DNA of 64,000 bases from Chitinophagaceae bacterium (GCA_019638595.1 JAHBTJ010000015.1:150466-214465), one strand, 5' to 3'; shown: positions 26,011 through 35,162, counted from the stretch's first letter. The notes: generated by a model not told the origin, from the letters alone. Program-made: numbers and translations.

Positions 26011-28821
26011 ATGAGAAATAAGTATCGCAAATTTAAGCGAAATTATATATATACCTTTGCTTTACTGCTGCTTACCATTGCAATAACGTATAATGGGCTA
26101 GCAAAAAATCATATTCCAGGTGCTTTTGGCAATAATTTAACAGCATTCAGCGACACAATACCCCCCTCCGCTAAAAAAGATACACTGCCTCCGCCCGCTG
26201 ATACCGCCAAACCTGCAAACGATACTACCGGGCCGGTGGTTCCGGATTCGCTGCTTACCGACAGCGCCAGGCACCTGAAAGTAGATACGTTCAACGTAAA
26301 AATTTCAAAGGATTCGATAGATGCTCCCGTAGACTATAAAGCCAGGGATTCAATGGTACTGGATGTTATTGCTAAAAAGTTATACCTGTACGGGGAAACG
26401 CAGGTTAAATACAAAGATGTTGATCTTACCGCACCTGAAATAGCGTTCGACCAGCAGACCAATATGGTAAAAGCAAGAATGAAGCTGGATACCGCGGGCA
26501 AATCATTGGGGCAGGCAAAGCTGGTGCAGGCGGATATTGTTACGGTAAGCGACAGCATTGAATTTAATTTTAAAACGCAAAAAGGCCTTACACATAGCAG
26601 TTATTTTCAGCAAAACGAGCTGTTTAATTACGCCGAGGTAGTAAAAAAGGTAGACGCTAAAACCATCTATGCTTATAAGGGGCGTTTTACTACCTGCAAC
26701 CTCGATACGCCTCATTTTGCTTTCAGGGCAAAAAAAATAAAATACATCAGTCAAACTGTGGCGGTAACAGGGCCGGTAGGCGTTGAGTTTGAAAATGTAC
26801 CTGTATTGCCTATAGCGGTGCCGTTTGGGTTGTTTCCATTACAAAGGGGGCGAAAGTCCGGGATATTACCGCCAACCTTTACGGTAACAGATTTTGGGCT
26901 GGGACTGGAGCAAATGGGCTTTTACAAAGTGATCAACGATAATTTTGATTTTACGGTAAGGGGAGACCTGTACTCCTATGGCAGTTGGAGAATGAATCTT
27001 TCACCCACTTATCGTGTACGGTATCGGTATAGCGGCACCCTTAATTTCAGCTACCAGCGAACACATTACGGCATTAGTAAGGAAGATGAGGATTACAACC
27101 TGAACAAAAGCTTTTTTATAACCTGGAGCCACCGTATGGATAGCAAAGCGCGACCGGGAGTTAGCTTTTCGGCAAGCGTAAACGCGGGTTCCAGTAAGTA
27201 CATGCAGCGCGTAACAAACAACTCGTATGTTGATATTAATAATGGCAGCGGGGGCAGCTATTCGCAACCGCTCAGCTTTACCAACCAGCTTAGCTCTTCT
27301 ATTTCTTACCAGAAGTCATGGATCGGTAAGCCATATAATCTTTCCATAAACCTCAATCACAACCAGAATACCGCTTCAGGAATTGTAAACCTAAGCCTGC
27401 CGGATATCAATTTTAATGTACAAACGCTGTATCCTTTACAACCTAAGGAAATGGTAGGCAGCGGTAAATGGTATCATAAGCTTGGTATAGGCTATACTAC
27501 AAGTGTAAGGGGGCAGGCCTCGTTTTATGATTCGGCTTTCAGCTTTAACCAGTTAATAGATACTTTTCAGTATGGCGCCCAGCATAATATTCCTATTACG
27601 CTTGCTTTGCCGCAACTGGGGCCTATTCAAATATCGCCGGGCTTCAGCTACCAGGAAAGATGGTATTCGCAGCAGTTACTCCGGGAATGGAATCCCGATA
27701 CGCATAAAGTAGATACTACTATCAACAAAGGACTGTATACAGCCCGGGATATTTCTATGTCTGTTTCCTTTAGTACATCCATGTTCGGTACCCTTAACTT
27801 TAAAAATAAAAACGCTAAAGTACAGGCGATCAGGCAGGTGATCCGGCCGCAAATGAGCATCGGCTATAAGCCGGATCTATCCAAAGCATATTATAACCTG
27901 ATTCAAACCGATACGTTGGGAACCAGGAGAATGTTGTCGCAATATGATGGAAGTATATACAGTTCGTTTGGGTATGGGCGATCGGGAAGCATTGGTTTTG
28001 GAATAGACAATTTTGTGGAAATGAAGGTACGCAAACCCGCAAAAGACAGCACTTCGGAAGATGAGGAAGACAATGTAAAGAAAGTAAAGCTGATTGACGG
28101 TTACGGGATAACGGGGAGCTATAACATGCTGGCTGATTCTTTCAAGCTTTCTAACTTTAACGTATATGCGAGAAGTACCTTGTTTGAAAAAATTAATATC
28201 ACAGCAAGCGCTAACATTGATCCATATCAAACAGATTCAATAACAGGCTTCAGGAAAAACCGGTATGCATGGCAGGATAATAAATTGTCGCTGGGGCGTA
28301 TTACCAATGGCAGCCTGAATATATCTACCAGTTTTAAGAGTAAGCCTAAAGATGAAAAAAAGGACGAAAAAGCACAGGCCCAATACGATAATTACGATAA
28401 CCTTACTGCCGATGAAATGCAGTCGCAGATGGATTATGTACGCAATAATCCTTCGGAATTCGTTGACTTTAATATCCCCTGGTCGGTTAATGTATCTTAC
28501 TCTCTCAGCTTTAGTAAGGTGCTTAAAAGGGATTATTCAGGCTACGAAACGCGCTTTGCTTCCAGCATGAATTTTAACGGCGATTTCAGTCTTACGGAAA
28601 AATGGAAATTTGGCGCCAATGGTTATTTCGATTTCAAAACACTGAAAATTCCTTCCTTTTCTATGTTCATCACCCGCGAAATGCACTGCTGGCAAATGTC
28701 TATTAATGTTACCCCGTTCGGGTTATGGCGTTCGTTCAATATCTCTATCTTTCCCAAATCGGGTATGCTGCGCGACCTGAAGATCAACCGTACGCGTACG
28801 TTCAGAAGTACTGCCATGTAA
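26011..28821 (+). CDS. lptD: Outer-membrane LPS assembly protein, LptD-like
   Basis: 936 residues. N-terminal membrane/signal segment (about 12-30), a Pro/Thr/Asp-rich linker (about 45-85), then an OstA-type beta-jelly-roll (about 105-215, YLYGETQVKYKDVDLTAPEI) and a large beta-barrel with alternating aromatic/polar strands to the end (GVEFENVPVLPIAVPFGLFP, SGILPPTFTVTDFGLGLEQMG). Closing residues WRSFNISIFPKSGML are typical of the Bacteroidota LptD group. It inserts LPS into the outer leaflet with LptE. ATG at 26011 is chosen; a TTG six codons earlier is unlikely. Divergent from the amidase-MCE-OstA group, which supplies related periplasmic parts. Confidence 0.88.
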   Translation: MRNKYRKFKRNYIYTFALLLLTIAITYNGLAKNHIPGAFGNNLTAFSDTIPPSAKKDTLPPPADTAKPANDTTGPVVPDSLLTDSARHLKVDTFNVKISKDSIDAPVDYKARDSMVLDVIAKKLYLYGETQVKYKDVDLTAPEIAFDQQTNMVKARMKLDTAGKSLGQAKLVQADIVTVSDSIEFNFKTQKGLTHSSYFQQNELFNYAEVVKKVDAKTIYAYKGRFTTCNLDTPHFAFRAKKIKYISQTVAVTGPVGVEFENVPVLPIAVPFGLFPLQRGRKSGILPPTFTVTDFGLGLEQMGFYKVINDNFDFTVRGDLYSYGSWRMNLSPTYRVRYRYSGTLNFSYQRTHYGISKEDEDYNLNKSFFITWSHRMDSKARPGVSFSASVNAGSSKYMQRVTNNSYVDINNGSGGSYSQPLSFTNQLSSSISYQKSWIGKPYNLSINLNHNQNTASGIVNLSLPDINFNVQTLYPLQPKEMVGSGKWYHKLGIGYTTSVRGQASFYDSAFSFNQLIDTFQYGAQHNIPITLALPQLGPIQISPGFSYQERWYSQQLLREWNPDTHKVDTTINKGLYTARDISMSVSFSTSMFGTLNFKNKNAKVQAIRQVIRPQMSIGYKPDLSKAYYNLIQTDTLGTRRMLSQYDGSIYSSFGYGRSGSIGFGIDNFVEMKVRKPAKDSTSEDEEDNVKKVKLIDGYGITGSYNMLADSFKLSNFNVYARSTLFEKINITASANIDPYQTDSITGFRKNRYAWQDNKLSLGRITNGSLNISTSFKSKPKDEKKDEKAQAQYDNYDNLTADEMQSQMDYVRNNPSEFVDFNIPWSVNVSYSLSFSKVLKRDYSGYETRFASSMNFNGDFSLTEKWKFGANGYFDFKTLKIPSFSMFITREMHCWQMSINVTPFGLWRSFNISIFPKSGMLRDLKINRTRTFRSTAM

Positions 28822-28835
28822 CAGCCAATATATTA

Positions 28836-29588
28836 TCAGGACAATACGGGTATATTGCTTTTGCAATGATCGTACATAATATTGAATACCCTTTCTTTTA
28901 ATGCAAGTGCGGTATCGTTTGGTTGTACGGCTACCGGCGGAAGAAAATGCATGTGCATGGTAGCCGGCCAAAGATAAAAGGGCTTGGCTGGTCCCGGTAA
29001 AACCTTTTTAGTATTGAACAGTAATACGGGTATAATGCTCTTGCCGGTATCTATAGCCAGCTTAAAAGCGCCATCGTGAAATGGCTTTAAAGGTTCGGCG
29101 GTTTTGTTGCGGGTACCTTCGGGATAAATGCACATGTGCAATCCCTGCTTCAAAACTTCTTTCATCTTGCCAAAGCTGTCTTTCCGGCTTTTTTCATCTT
29201 TCCGGTCTACCAATATAGATCCCCGCTGGTAAATCAGGCCAAATAACGGCACTTTAGCCAGTTCCGCTTTTGCAATGGTTTTGTTGGGGCCGGGTATAAA
29301 AGGGGTGGTAAGCGGCACATCCATATACGAATTATGATTGCTGGTTACAATGTAATTTTCTCCTTTTTTAAAATGCTCTTTACCTTTTACGATCAGTCTG
29401 CAGCCAATCAGGAAAATGAAAACCTGCATCCATGTCCTGGAAATTTTCCTGAAAATTTCGGTTCCCCGCGGCTCTTGTATATAATTTGTAAGCCAGATGG
29501 GTATTATCACAAGTAATAAAGTAGCAATAAAAATGATGGCTCCCCAAAAAGCCCAGATACGACCCAAAACATTTTTAATCAGCAACAT
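28836..29588 (-). CDS. plsC: 1-acyl-sn-glycerol-3-phosphate acyltransferase
   Basis: Adds the second acyl chain in phosphatidate synthesis. 250 residues: N-terminal membrane helix (about 14-36), the catalytic HX4D motif NHNSYMD (His85, Asp90), the glycerophosphate-binding motif YPEGTRNK (Glu157-Arg160), and a further block IPVLLFNTKKVLP. Normal length. Convergent with lptD, 14 bases apart; the relation to neighbouring envelope genes is functional rather than operonic. Confidence 0.9.
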   Translation of the reverse strand: MLLIKNVLGRIWAFWGAIIFIATLLLVIIPIWLTNYIQEPRGTEIFRKISRTWMQVFIFLIGCRLIVKGKEHFKKGENYIVTSNHNSYMDVPLTTPFIPGPNKTIAKAELAKVPLFGLIYQRGSILVDRKDEKSRKDSFGKMKEVLKQGLHMCIYPEGTRNKTAEPLKPFHDGAFKLAIDTGKSIIPVLLFNTKKVLPGPAKPFYLWPATMHMHFLPPVAVQPNDTALALKERVFNIMYDHCKSNIPVLS

Positions 29589-29601
29589 GGAGGCAATTTA
29601 A

Positions 29602-29609
29602 TACATTTG
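29602..29609 (+). promoter_or_regulatory. Candidate -7 element upstream of the DUF937-like gene
   Basis: TACATTTG matches TAnnTTTG. It is 150 bases before the next + strand gene, so the leader would be long; that leader holds the small hairpin CTTTCT-GTA-AGAAAG (29716-29730). No -33 box is seen. Confidence 0.25.
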
Positions 29610-29760
29610 ATGGAGCCGGTGAACCTGCTCCTGCATGGTTTTTTGAATTATAAATGCACTACCTTGATAAATATTGATCTTTTAGTGGATAAATATAATT
29701 GTAACAGCATACAACCTTTCTGTAAGAAAGCAACACTAAGTAAACTAAAAACCTGATAAT

Positions 29761-30324
29761 ATGCTCGACAATCTTTTTAATCTGGTAAAGCAGTATGCCG
29801 GCGATGCAGTCATTAATAATCCTGCTATACCCAATGAACGTAATGAAGAAGTAATAGCTGAAGCGTCTGGTTCTATCCAGGGAGGTTTCCAGGATATATT
29901 AGCGCAGGGCAATATTTCCGATGTTTTAAAATTGTTTGGAGGCAGGGATAATGGCGGAGTGCAGAATAATATTACGCAGCAAATTTCCGGGGGGCTTATA
30001 GAAAATCTCATTGGCAAATTTGGAATGGACAGGCAATCTGCAGGCAGCATTGCCGGCGGGCTGATACCAGCGGTGTTAAATAACCTTGTTAGTAAAACAA
30101 ACGATCCCCAGGATAGCAGCTTTAATATACAGTCGCTTTTCAACAGTTTTTCCGGCGGTAAAACCTCCGGCATGGATATACAGGGCTTATTGAATAAAGT
30201 AAAAGGCGGCGCGCTTGATCTTGACGGAGACGGAGATACTGACCTGCAGGACCTGCTGCTGCTGTTTAACCAGGGAAAAGGCGGCGGATTGATGGATAAA
30301 ATAAAAGGAATGTTCGGCTCTTAA
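29761..30324 (+). CDS. DUF937-like protein with a C-terminal calcium-binding loop
   Basis: 187 residues, no signal peptide. The first 120 residues are helix-forming, rich in Gly, Asn and Gln, with the repeating pattern of DUF937-type proteins (LFNLVKQYAGDAV, GGLIENLIGKFGM, SIAGGLIPAVLNNLV). The C-terminus contains a complete EF-hand/dockerin-like loop, DLDGDGDTDLQD (about 158-169: Asp at 1, 3, 5, 9 and 12, Gly at 6), followed by a helix LLLLF. The loop predicts calcium binding. The function is unknown. A strong terminator lies downstream. Confidence 0.75.
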   Translation: MLDNLFNLVKQYAGDAVINNPAIPNERNEEVIAEASGSIQGGFQDILAQGNISDVLKLFGGRDNGGVQNNITQQISGGLIENLIGKFGMDRQSAGSIAGGLIPAVLNNLVSKTNDPQDSSFNIQSLFNSFSGGKTSGMDIQGLLNKVKGGALDLDGDGDTDLQDLLLLFNQGKGGGLMDKIKGMFGS

Positions 30325-30362
30325 AGCGCATACGGCATATTTTTGATCCCACTTTTTATAAT

Positions 30363-30404
30363 AGGGATTTGCAAACTGAAGTAGTACTTGCAAATCCCTT
30401 TTTT
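30363..30404 (+). terminator. Rho-independent terminator after the DUF937-like gene
   Basis: 12-bp perfect stem AGGGATTTGCAA / TTGCAAATCCCT with a 13-base loop and a run of six T residues (30399-30404). Confidence 0.85.
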
Positions 30405-30528
30405 AATTGTTATCTTGTTGGCACAACGCCAATAACTCTTCTGCAGGAAACCTTCCGCTTTTTAATCTTCGCACCGGTTCTGTTATTCTTAGAAAACCTG
30501 TACATATTCATCTTAAAATATAACAGGT

Positions 30529-32106
30529 ATGCCACTATTCGATTTTCATGTTCATCCAACATTAAAATGCATGTTTTCTGAAACGGAAACCAAAAGCAGT
30601 CCATGGACTGATATAGATGTAAAACAAATTCCCTGGATACTGCGGTGGTGCTCGGATTTTGAGTATATACTGGGTTCGCAGGCAAATCTGCGACAGCTTA
30701 ATACCGATGGACCCGATATTATTTGCGTAGCGATATTTGTTCCCGAACGGGGTATGACGAACAATAAGCTTATTCTTAAGCAGGCGCAGGGAACCTTGCA
30801 GAAGTATCTTAACCCTGAGCGGTTAAAGAAAATGAATGATGAAACCCTTAAGCCATATCCCGACCTGGTAACGGAAGACCTTGAAGTATTACTGAACGCC
30901 GGAAGCTTTGGTATTACAGATAAAAAAGTAAAAATCCTGTTGAGGGATACGGTATACGATGAAAATGATACCAGCAGCATGTATGTTATTTTCAGCGTAG
31001 AAGGCTGTCACTCGCTATCCTCCACGCTCGATAAAACCAGGGTGTCTAAAAATGAAATACTGGAGAACCTGGATGAGATTGCCGGCAAATACCCGCTCGT
31101 ATCGGTGAACATAACCCATCTTGAGCAATACCCGTTTTGTAACCATGCATATGGCATACAGTTTATTGCGAACGAAGATTTCAGACCTACAGGTAACAGG
31201 ATCTCGGCCGATGGGCTGGATATGATACGGCATTGCTATAAAAGAAAAATAATGGTGGATGTAAAACACCTGAGCCTTGCCTCCCGGAGAATGCTGACAG
31301 AAGATATCAGGCACAGACTTGAGTTCATACCCATCAACCAGCCTTTGATTTGTACACATGCCGGTTTTACGGGACTGTCGTACAAAGACATACCGGATTA
31401 CATGGACTATAAAGCGGAACGGAAAAAGAATTACAGCTATATTTTATGGGGTAAACCTAAAAAGTACGGCATGCTGGATTTTATGACCGCATTCAACCCA
31501 AGCAGCATTAATTTGTATGATGAAGATATTATGGCTATACTGAAATCCGGGGGTATGATAGGCTTGAATCTTGATAAGAGGATACTGGGCTATTCGGAAG
31601 CCGATGGCAGGCCGGCAGCTATGAATGAGCTGGCTTTTGAAGAGGAATATATATCAAATGCTGAAAGAGATGTGTATCTCACCCGCAGAACGATCGGTAA
31701 AAAGCTGGATGATTTTCATTGCATCACCATGCAGGAAGTATTGCAGGGAGGAGTAGTGAATCCGGCTGTAAGCTTTTATCACTTATGCCATTTTATGTCT
31801 CACATACTTCATTTTATAAAAGTGGTGCAGGAGCACAGCGATTACGATATACAAAAAGCGTTGACACAAATTTGCATAGGCTCCGATTTTGACGGGTTGA
31901 TCAACCCGGTTTGGTGTTGTTCAACCGTATTGGATATACCCTCTTTCAAAAAAGCGTTTACGGATACTTTTATGCGGTATGCCCATGCCAACAGGAATAT
32001 AGTAGCGCTTCCTGCAGGGTTTGATGTACAGCAGTTCGCCCGCCAGCTTTTCTTTGAGAATGGTAAAAATTTTATTCTTGAAAGGCTGCGGATAATGTAT
32101 GCTTAA
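30529..32106 (+). CDS. Membrane-dipeptidase-like protein, peptidase family M19
   Basis: 525 residues, longer than typical M19 enzymes (about 330-400). Metal-centre motifs in order: FHVHP (His6, His8), EGCHSL (Glu about 155), NITHLEQYPFCNHAYG, VDVKHLS, CTHAGFTG and GSDFDGLINP near the C-terminus. These match the binuclear zinc site of renal dipeptidases, so cleavage of dipeptides or a related amide is likely. No signal peptide is seen, so it should be cytoplasmic. The gene ends 1 base before the convergent purB. The extra length lies between the motifs (about 60-140 and 280-400). Confidence 0.75.
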   Translation: MPLFDFHVHPTLKCMFSETETKSSPWTDIDVKQIPWILRWCSDFEYILGSQANLRQLNTDGPDIICVAIFVPERGMTNNKLILKQAQGTLQKYLNPERLKKMNDETLKPYPDLVTEDLEVLLNAGSFGITDKKVKILLRDTVYDENDTSSMYVIFSVEGCHSLSSTLDKTRVSKNEILENLDEIAGKYPLVSVNITHLEQYPFCNHAYGIQFIANEDFRPTGNRISADGLDMIRHCYKRKIMVDVKHLSLASRRMLTEDIRHRLEFIPINQPLICTHAGFTGLSYKDIPDYMDYKAERKKNYSYILWGKPKKYGMLDFMTAFNPSSINLYDEDIMAILKSGGMIGLNLDKRILGYSEADGRPAAMNELAFEEEYISNAERDVYLTRRTIGKKLDDFHCITMQEVLQGGVVNPAVSFYHLCHFMSHILHFIKVVQEHSDYDIQKALTQICIGSDFDGLINPVWCCSTVLDIPSFKKAFTDTFMRYAHANRNIVALPAGFDVQQFARQLFFENGKNFILERLRIMYA

Positions 32107-32107
32107 G

Positions 32108-33454
32108 CTATATGGCCGGATTAATACCCGTATAATTTTGTGGTGTAATAGCTTTCAGTTCCTTTTTAACCGCCTGCGAAATTTTAAGTGAGTTGATAAA
32201 CGCGTGCATGCTTTTTTGAGTAATGCCTTCAGCACCTCTTGTCAGCTCCTTCAGCGCCTCGTAGGGGTTGGGATAGTTTTCTCTTCGTAAAACGGTTTGT
32301 ATGGCTTCTGCCACTATCGCCCAGTTGTTCTGAAGGTCGTAATCCATCTGCCCGGCATTGAGCAAGAGCTTACTGATGCCTTTGTCTATTGATTTAAGCG
32401 CCAGTATTATATGCGCGAACGGAACGCCTATATTCCTCAGTACTGTTGAGTCGGTCAGGTCGCGCTGAAGGCGGGATACAGGCAGCTTGCCGGCCAGGTG
32501 TTCCAGCAATGCACTGGCTATTCCTGCATTTCCTTCCGCGTTCTCAAAGTCAATGGGATTTACCTTATGCGGCATAGCCGATGAGCCAATTTCTCCTTTC
32601 TTTACTTTCTGCTTAAAGTACTCCATTGAAATATAGGTCCATATATCCCGGCAAAAATCAACCAGTATACTGTTGATCCTTTTCATACCATCAAAATGTG
32701 CGGCAAGGTTATCGTAATGTTCTATTTGCGTGGTAAACTGCTGCCGTTGCAAACCCAGCGAATTGTTGCAGAATTCATTGGCAAATTTTATCCAGTCGGT
32801 TTTTGGATAAGCAACATGATGCGCGTTGAAGTTACCGGTTGCCCCTCCGAATTTGCAGGAGTAAGGAACCGATTGCAGCAGTATTAATTGCTGTTCCAGT
32901 CGTTCCGCAAATACCATTATCTCTTTGCCCAAACGGGTGGGCGAAGCAGGTTGCCCGTGCGTGCGGGCAAGCAACGGAATGTTTTTCCAATCGGCGGCCA
33001 GCTTTTTTAACTGTAGTATAAGGGTAGCTATAGCCGGGTAATATTCGTGCTCAAGCGCTTCTTTCCACAGTAACGGAATAGCGGTGTTATTCACATCCTG
33101 CGAGGTTAGGCCAAAATGAACCCACTCTTTGAATTGCCCTAATTTCAGGGTATCCAGCTCCCGTTTAATAAAATACTCTACGGCTTTTACATCATGGTTG
33201 GTACTCTTCTCAATATTTTTAATTTCCTGTGCCTTATCAGTACTAAACTGCTGGTATATTTCCCTGAGCGGTTTAATATGTATTGGTTTAAGGGCGAAAA
33301 ATTTTTTTTCACCCAACGCAATAAAGTATTCTATTTCAATTAAGATCCTGTACCTTATTAAGGCGAATTCCGAAAAATACTGGTCTAAATGCTGTAACTG
33401 ACTCCTGTACCTGCCGTCTATCGGGGAAATGGCTGTAAGCGCTGATAAATCCAT
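32108..33454 (-). CDS. purB: Adenylosuccinate lyase
   Basis: Releases fumarate in two steps of purine synthesis. 448 residues of the E. coli-like long form: opening ALTAISPIDGRYRSQLQHL, TSQDVNNTA (about 117), ARTHGQPASPT, and the fumarase-superfamily signature SSAMPHKVNPIDFENAEGN with the mobile catalytic serine. Divergent from mqnA, with -7 elements for both directions packed in 20 bases between them. Confidence 0.95.
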   Translation of the reverse strand: MDLSALTAISPIDGRYRSQLQHLDQYFSEFALIRYRILIEIEYFIALGEKKFFALKPIHIKPLREIYQQFSTDKAQEIKNIEKSTNHDVKAVEYFIKRELDTLKLGQFKEWVHFGLTSQDVNNTAIPLLWKEALEHEYYPAIATLILQLKKLAADWKNIPLLARTHGQPASPTRLGKEIMVFAERLEQQLILLQSVPYSCKFGGATGNFNAHHVAYPKTDWIKFANEFCNNSLGLQRQQFTTQIEHYDNLAAHFDGMKRINSILVDFCRDIWTYISMEYFKQKVKKGEIGSSAMPHKVNPIDFENAEGNAGIASALLEHLAGKLPVSRLQRDLTDSTVLRNIGVPFAHIILALKSIDKGISKLLLNAGQMDYDLQNNWAIVAEAIQTVLRRENYPNPYEALKELTRGAEGITQKSMHAFINSLKISQAVKKELKAITPQNYTGINPAI

Positions 33455-33495
33455 AAACTCTTTCTGTTGAACAATTAAAAAAGGGGATTATACCC

Positions 33496-33503
33496 TACTT
33501 TTG
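33496..33503 (+). promoter_or_regulatory. Candidate -7 promoter element of mqnA
   Basis: TACTTTTG, an exact TAnnTTTG match. A TTG lies 26 bases upstream (33467-33469), further than usual. The predicted leader of about 75-80 bases contains a hairpin at 33551-33583. Confidence 0.5.
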
Positions 33504-33507
33504 CGGG

Positions 33508-33515
33508 CAAACCTA
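33508..33515 (-). promoter_or_regulatory. Candidate -7 promoter element of purB
   Basis: Read on the minus strand this is TAGGTTTG, an exact TAnnTTTG match, about 55 bases before the purB start. It nearly abuts the divergent mqnA element, so polymerase binding on the two sides would compete. Confidence 0.5.
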
Positions 33516-33550
33516 CATGAAAAAGTTGAATAATTTTTGTGTAGCCGAAT

Positions 33551-33583
33551 GGCTTGATCCTGGAAACAAAGCTGGAGCAAGCC
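33551..33583 (+). promoter_or_regulatory. Hairpin in the mqnA leader, next to the start codon
   Basis: GGCTTGATCC pairs with GGAGCAAGCC (nine pairs, one A-G mismatch) around a 13-base loop. The stem ends 7 bases before the mqnA ATG, so it could block ribosome access. It matches no riboswitch class I know. Confidence 0.4.
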
Positions 33584-33590
33584 TGCTGAG

Positions 33591-34355
33591 ATGCAAGAAA
33601 AAATAAGGGTTGGCATTATTAACTACCTGAATGTAAAACCTTTTTTATATGGTATTAAGCGTTCGCCGGTTTTAAAGCAGGTAAAGCTGGTGGAAACATA
33701 CCCTTCGAAATTGGCGGATATGCTGCTGAGTGATGAAGTGGATATTGGTATTGTGCCCGTTGCCGTCATCCCCCGGCTTAAGGAACCTTATATTGTTTCC
33801 GACTATTGCATTGGCTGCGATGGACCTGTAGCTTCTGTATGCCTGTTCAGCGAAGTGCCCATTCACAAAGTGGAACGGGTTTGGCTCGACTACCAGTCCC
33901 GCACATCGGTGGCGCTTGCTCAAATTTTATTTAAAAACTACTGGGGTATACAGCCCCTGTTGGAAGACGCTCAGGGAGAGGAGTTCAGGCACCTTATAAC
34001 CGGCGCCACAGCGGCCGTGGTAATAGGCGACAGGGCTTTTGAACAAAGAAAACAATCTACCTACATTTACGACCTGGGAGAAGCCTGGAAAGCATACACG
34101 GGGCTGAATTTTGTATTTGCGGCATGGATAGCCAATAAAAAGCTTCCCGAAGATTTTCTGGAAGCGTTTAACCAGGCAAATGCCTTGGGGGTACAGCTTA
34201 TAGATGAAGTGGTAAAGGAAACAGATTATCCTTTATTTGATCTGAATGCATATTACAGGTATAATATTAACTATATGCTGGATGAAAGAAAACAGGCCGG
34301 TTTGGAAGAGTTTTTGTTTCAATTAAAACGGCTTCGCAGCCAACCGGTGTATTAA
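33591..34355 (+). CDS. mqnA: Chorismate dehydratase, menaquinone synthesis by the futalosine pathway
   Basis: Converts chorismate to 3-[(1-carboxyvinyl)oxy]benzoate. 254 residues with a periplasmic-binding-protein-like fold: opening VGIINYLNVKPFLYGI, then LLSDEVDIGIVPVAVIPRL (about 46-64), YCIGCDGPVASVCLFS, DYQSRTSVALAQIL and GDRAFEQRK. Normal length, no signal peptide. The other mqn genes are not adjacent. Its presence indicates menaquinone made by the futalosine route, which is common in Bacteroidota. Confidence 0.92.
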   Translation: MQEKIRVGIINYLNVKPFLYGIKRSPVLKQVKLVETYPSKLADMLLSDEVDIGIVPVAVIPRLKEPYIVSDYCIGCDGPVASVCLFSEVPIHKVERVWLDYQSRTSVALAQILFKNYWGIQPLLEDAQGEEFRHLITGATAAVVIGDRAFEQRKQSTYIYDLGEAWKAYTGLNFVFAAWIANKKLPEDFLEAFNQANALGVQLIDEVVKETDYPLFDLNAYYRYNINYMLDERKQAGLEEFLFQLKRLRSQPVY

Positions 34356-34381
34356 ACAATCTCAAATTTCAAATCAGTAAT
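34354..34381 (+). repeat. Short remnant of the 7-bp repeat family
   Basis: Four consecutive heptads (AAACAAT, CTCAAAT, TTCAAAT, CAGTAAT) between mqnA and the TerC gene, ending 2 bases before its ATG. They are the same words, in reverse complement, as the TTTGAGATTTGAAATTTGAG tract near 42995. It overlaps the last two bases of the mqnA stop. Confidence 0.5.
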
Positions 34382-34383
34382 CA

Positions 34384-35139
34384 ATGGAATGGCTAACAAG
34401 TCCTGAAGCATGGATATCACTTTTAACACTTACCGTGCTGGAGATCGTATTGGGCATTGATAATATTGTGTTTATCTCCATTATTTCGGGTAAACTTCCC
34501 GCAGAACAGCAAAAAAAGGCACGCAGGCTGGGGCTGATGCTGGCAATGATAACGCGGGTATTACTGCTGCTTTCCATCAGTTGGATAATGACGCTTACCG
34601 CGCCGATCTTTAACATCGCTTCACTTATAGGAATACACGAGGGAGAATGGTTTGAGAAGCTGAAAATATCAGGACGGGATATTATTCTGATAGTAGGCGG
34701 GCTTTTCCTGATCTATAAGAGCACTACAGAGATCCACGAAAAGCTGGAAGGGCATCATGAGGATAAGGATAAAACGCCCAGGATCGTTTCGTTTAGCAGG
34801 GTAATTTTCGAGATAATACTACTGGATGTGGTTTTTTCGCTTGATTCGGTCATTACCGCGGTTGGTATGGCCGACCATATTGAGGTGATGATCGCGGCGG
34901 TTGTAATAGCGGTATTGATCATGCTGGTTTCCGCGGAAAGCATCAGCCGTTTTGTAAATGATCACCCTACCGTAAAAATGCTGGCGCTGTCGTTCCTGCT
35001 GCTGATAGGAATATCGCTGATCGCCGAAGGGCTCGACCAGCACATACCCAAGGGATATATCTATTTTGCTATGGCGTTTTCGGTGTTTGTGGAAATGCTT
35101 AACCTGCGGGTTGCTAAAAAGAACAAGTCTAAAATATAA
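34384..35139 (+). CDS. TerC-family integral membrane protein
   Basis: 251 residues with about seven hydrophobic segments. It has the TerC signatures LEIVLGIDNIVFISI (about 20-34) and, in the second half, EIILLDVVFSLDSVITAVGM (about 144-163), each with conserved acidic residues inside a membrane helix. TerC proteins are linked to tellurite resistance and, in relatives, to manganese export. No ter operon partner is present. The substrate here is unproven. Confidence 0.88.
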   Translation: MEWLTSPEAWISLLTLTVLEIVLGIDNIVFISIISGKLPAEQQKKARRLGLMLAMITRVLLLLSISWIMTLTAPIFNIASLIGIHEGEWFEKLKISGRDIILIVGGLFLIYKSTTEIHEKLEGHHEDKDKTPRIVSFSRVIFEIILLDVVFSLDSVITAVGMADHIEVMIAAVVIAVLIMLVSAESISRFVNDHPTVKMLALSFLLLIGISLIAEGLDQHIPKGYIYFAMAFSVFVEMLNLRVAKKNKSKI

Positions 35140-35162
35140 TTTTACATTTCGCAACATTGCTT

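Noticed and set aside
33455-33590. Known riboswitch (TPP, SAM, preQ1) in the mqnA leader
   Set aside because: Only one hairpin is visible and the conserved core of those classes is absent. It is kept as an unclassified hairpin.
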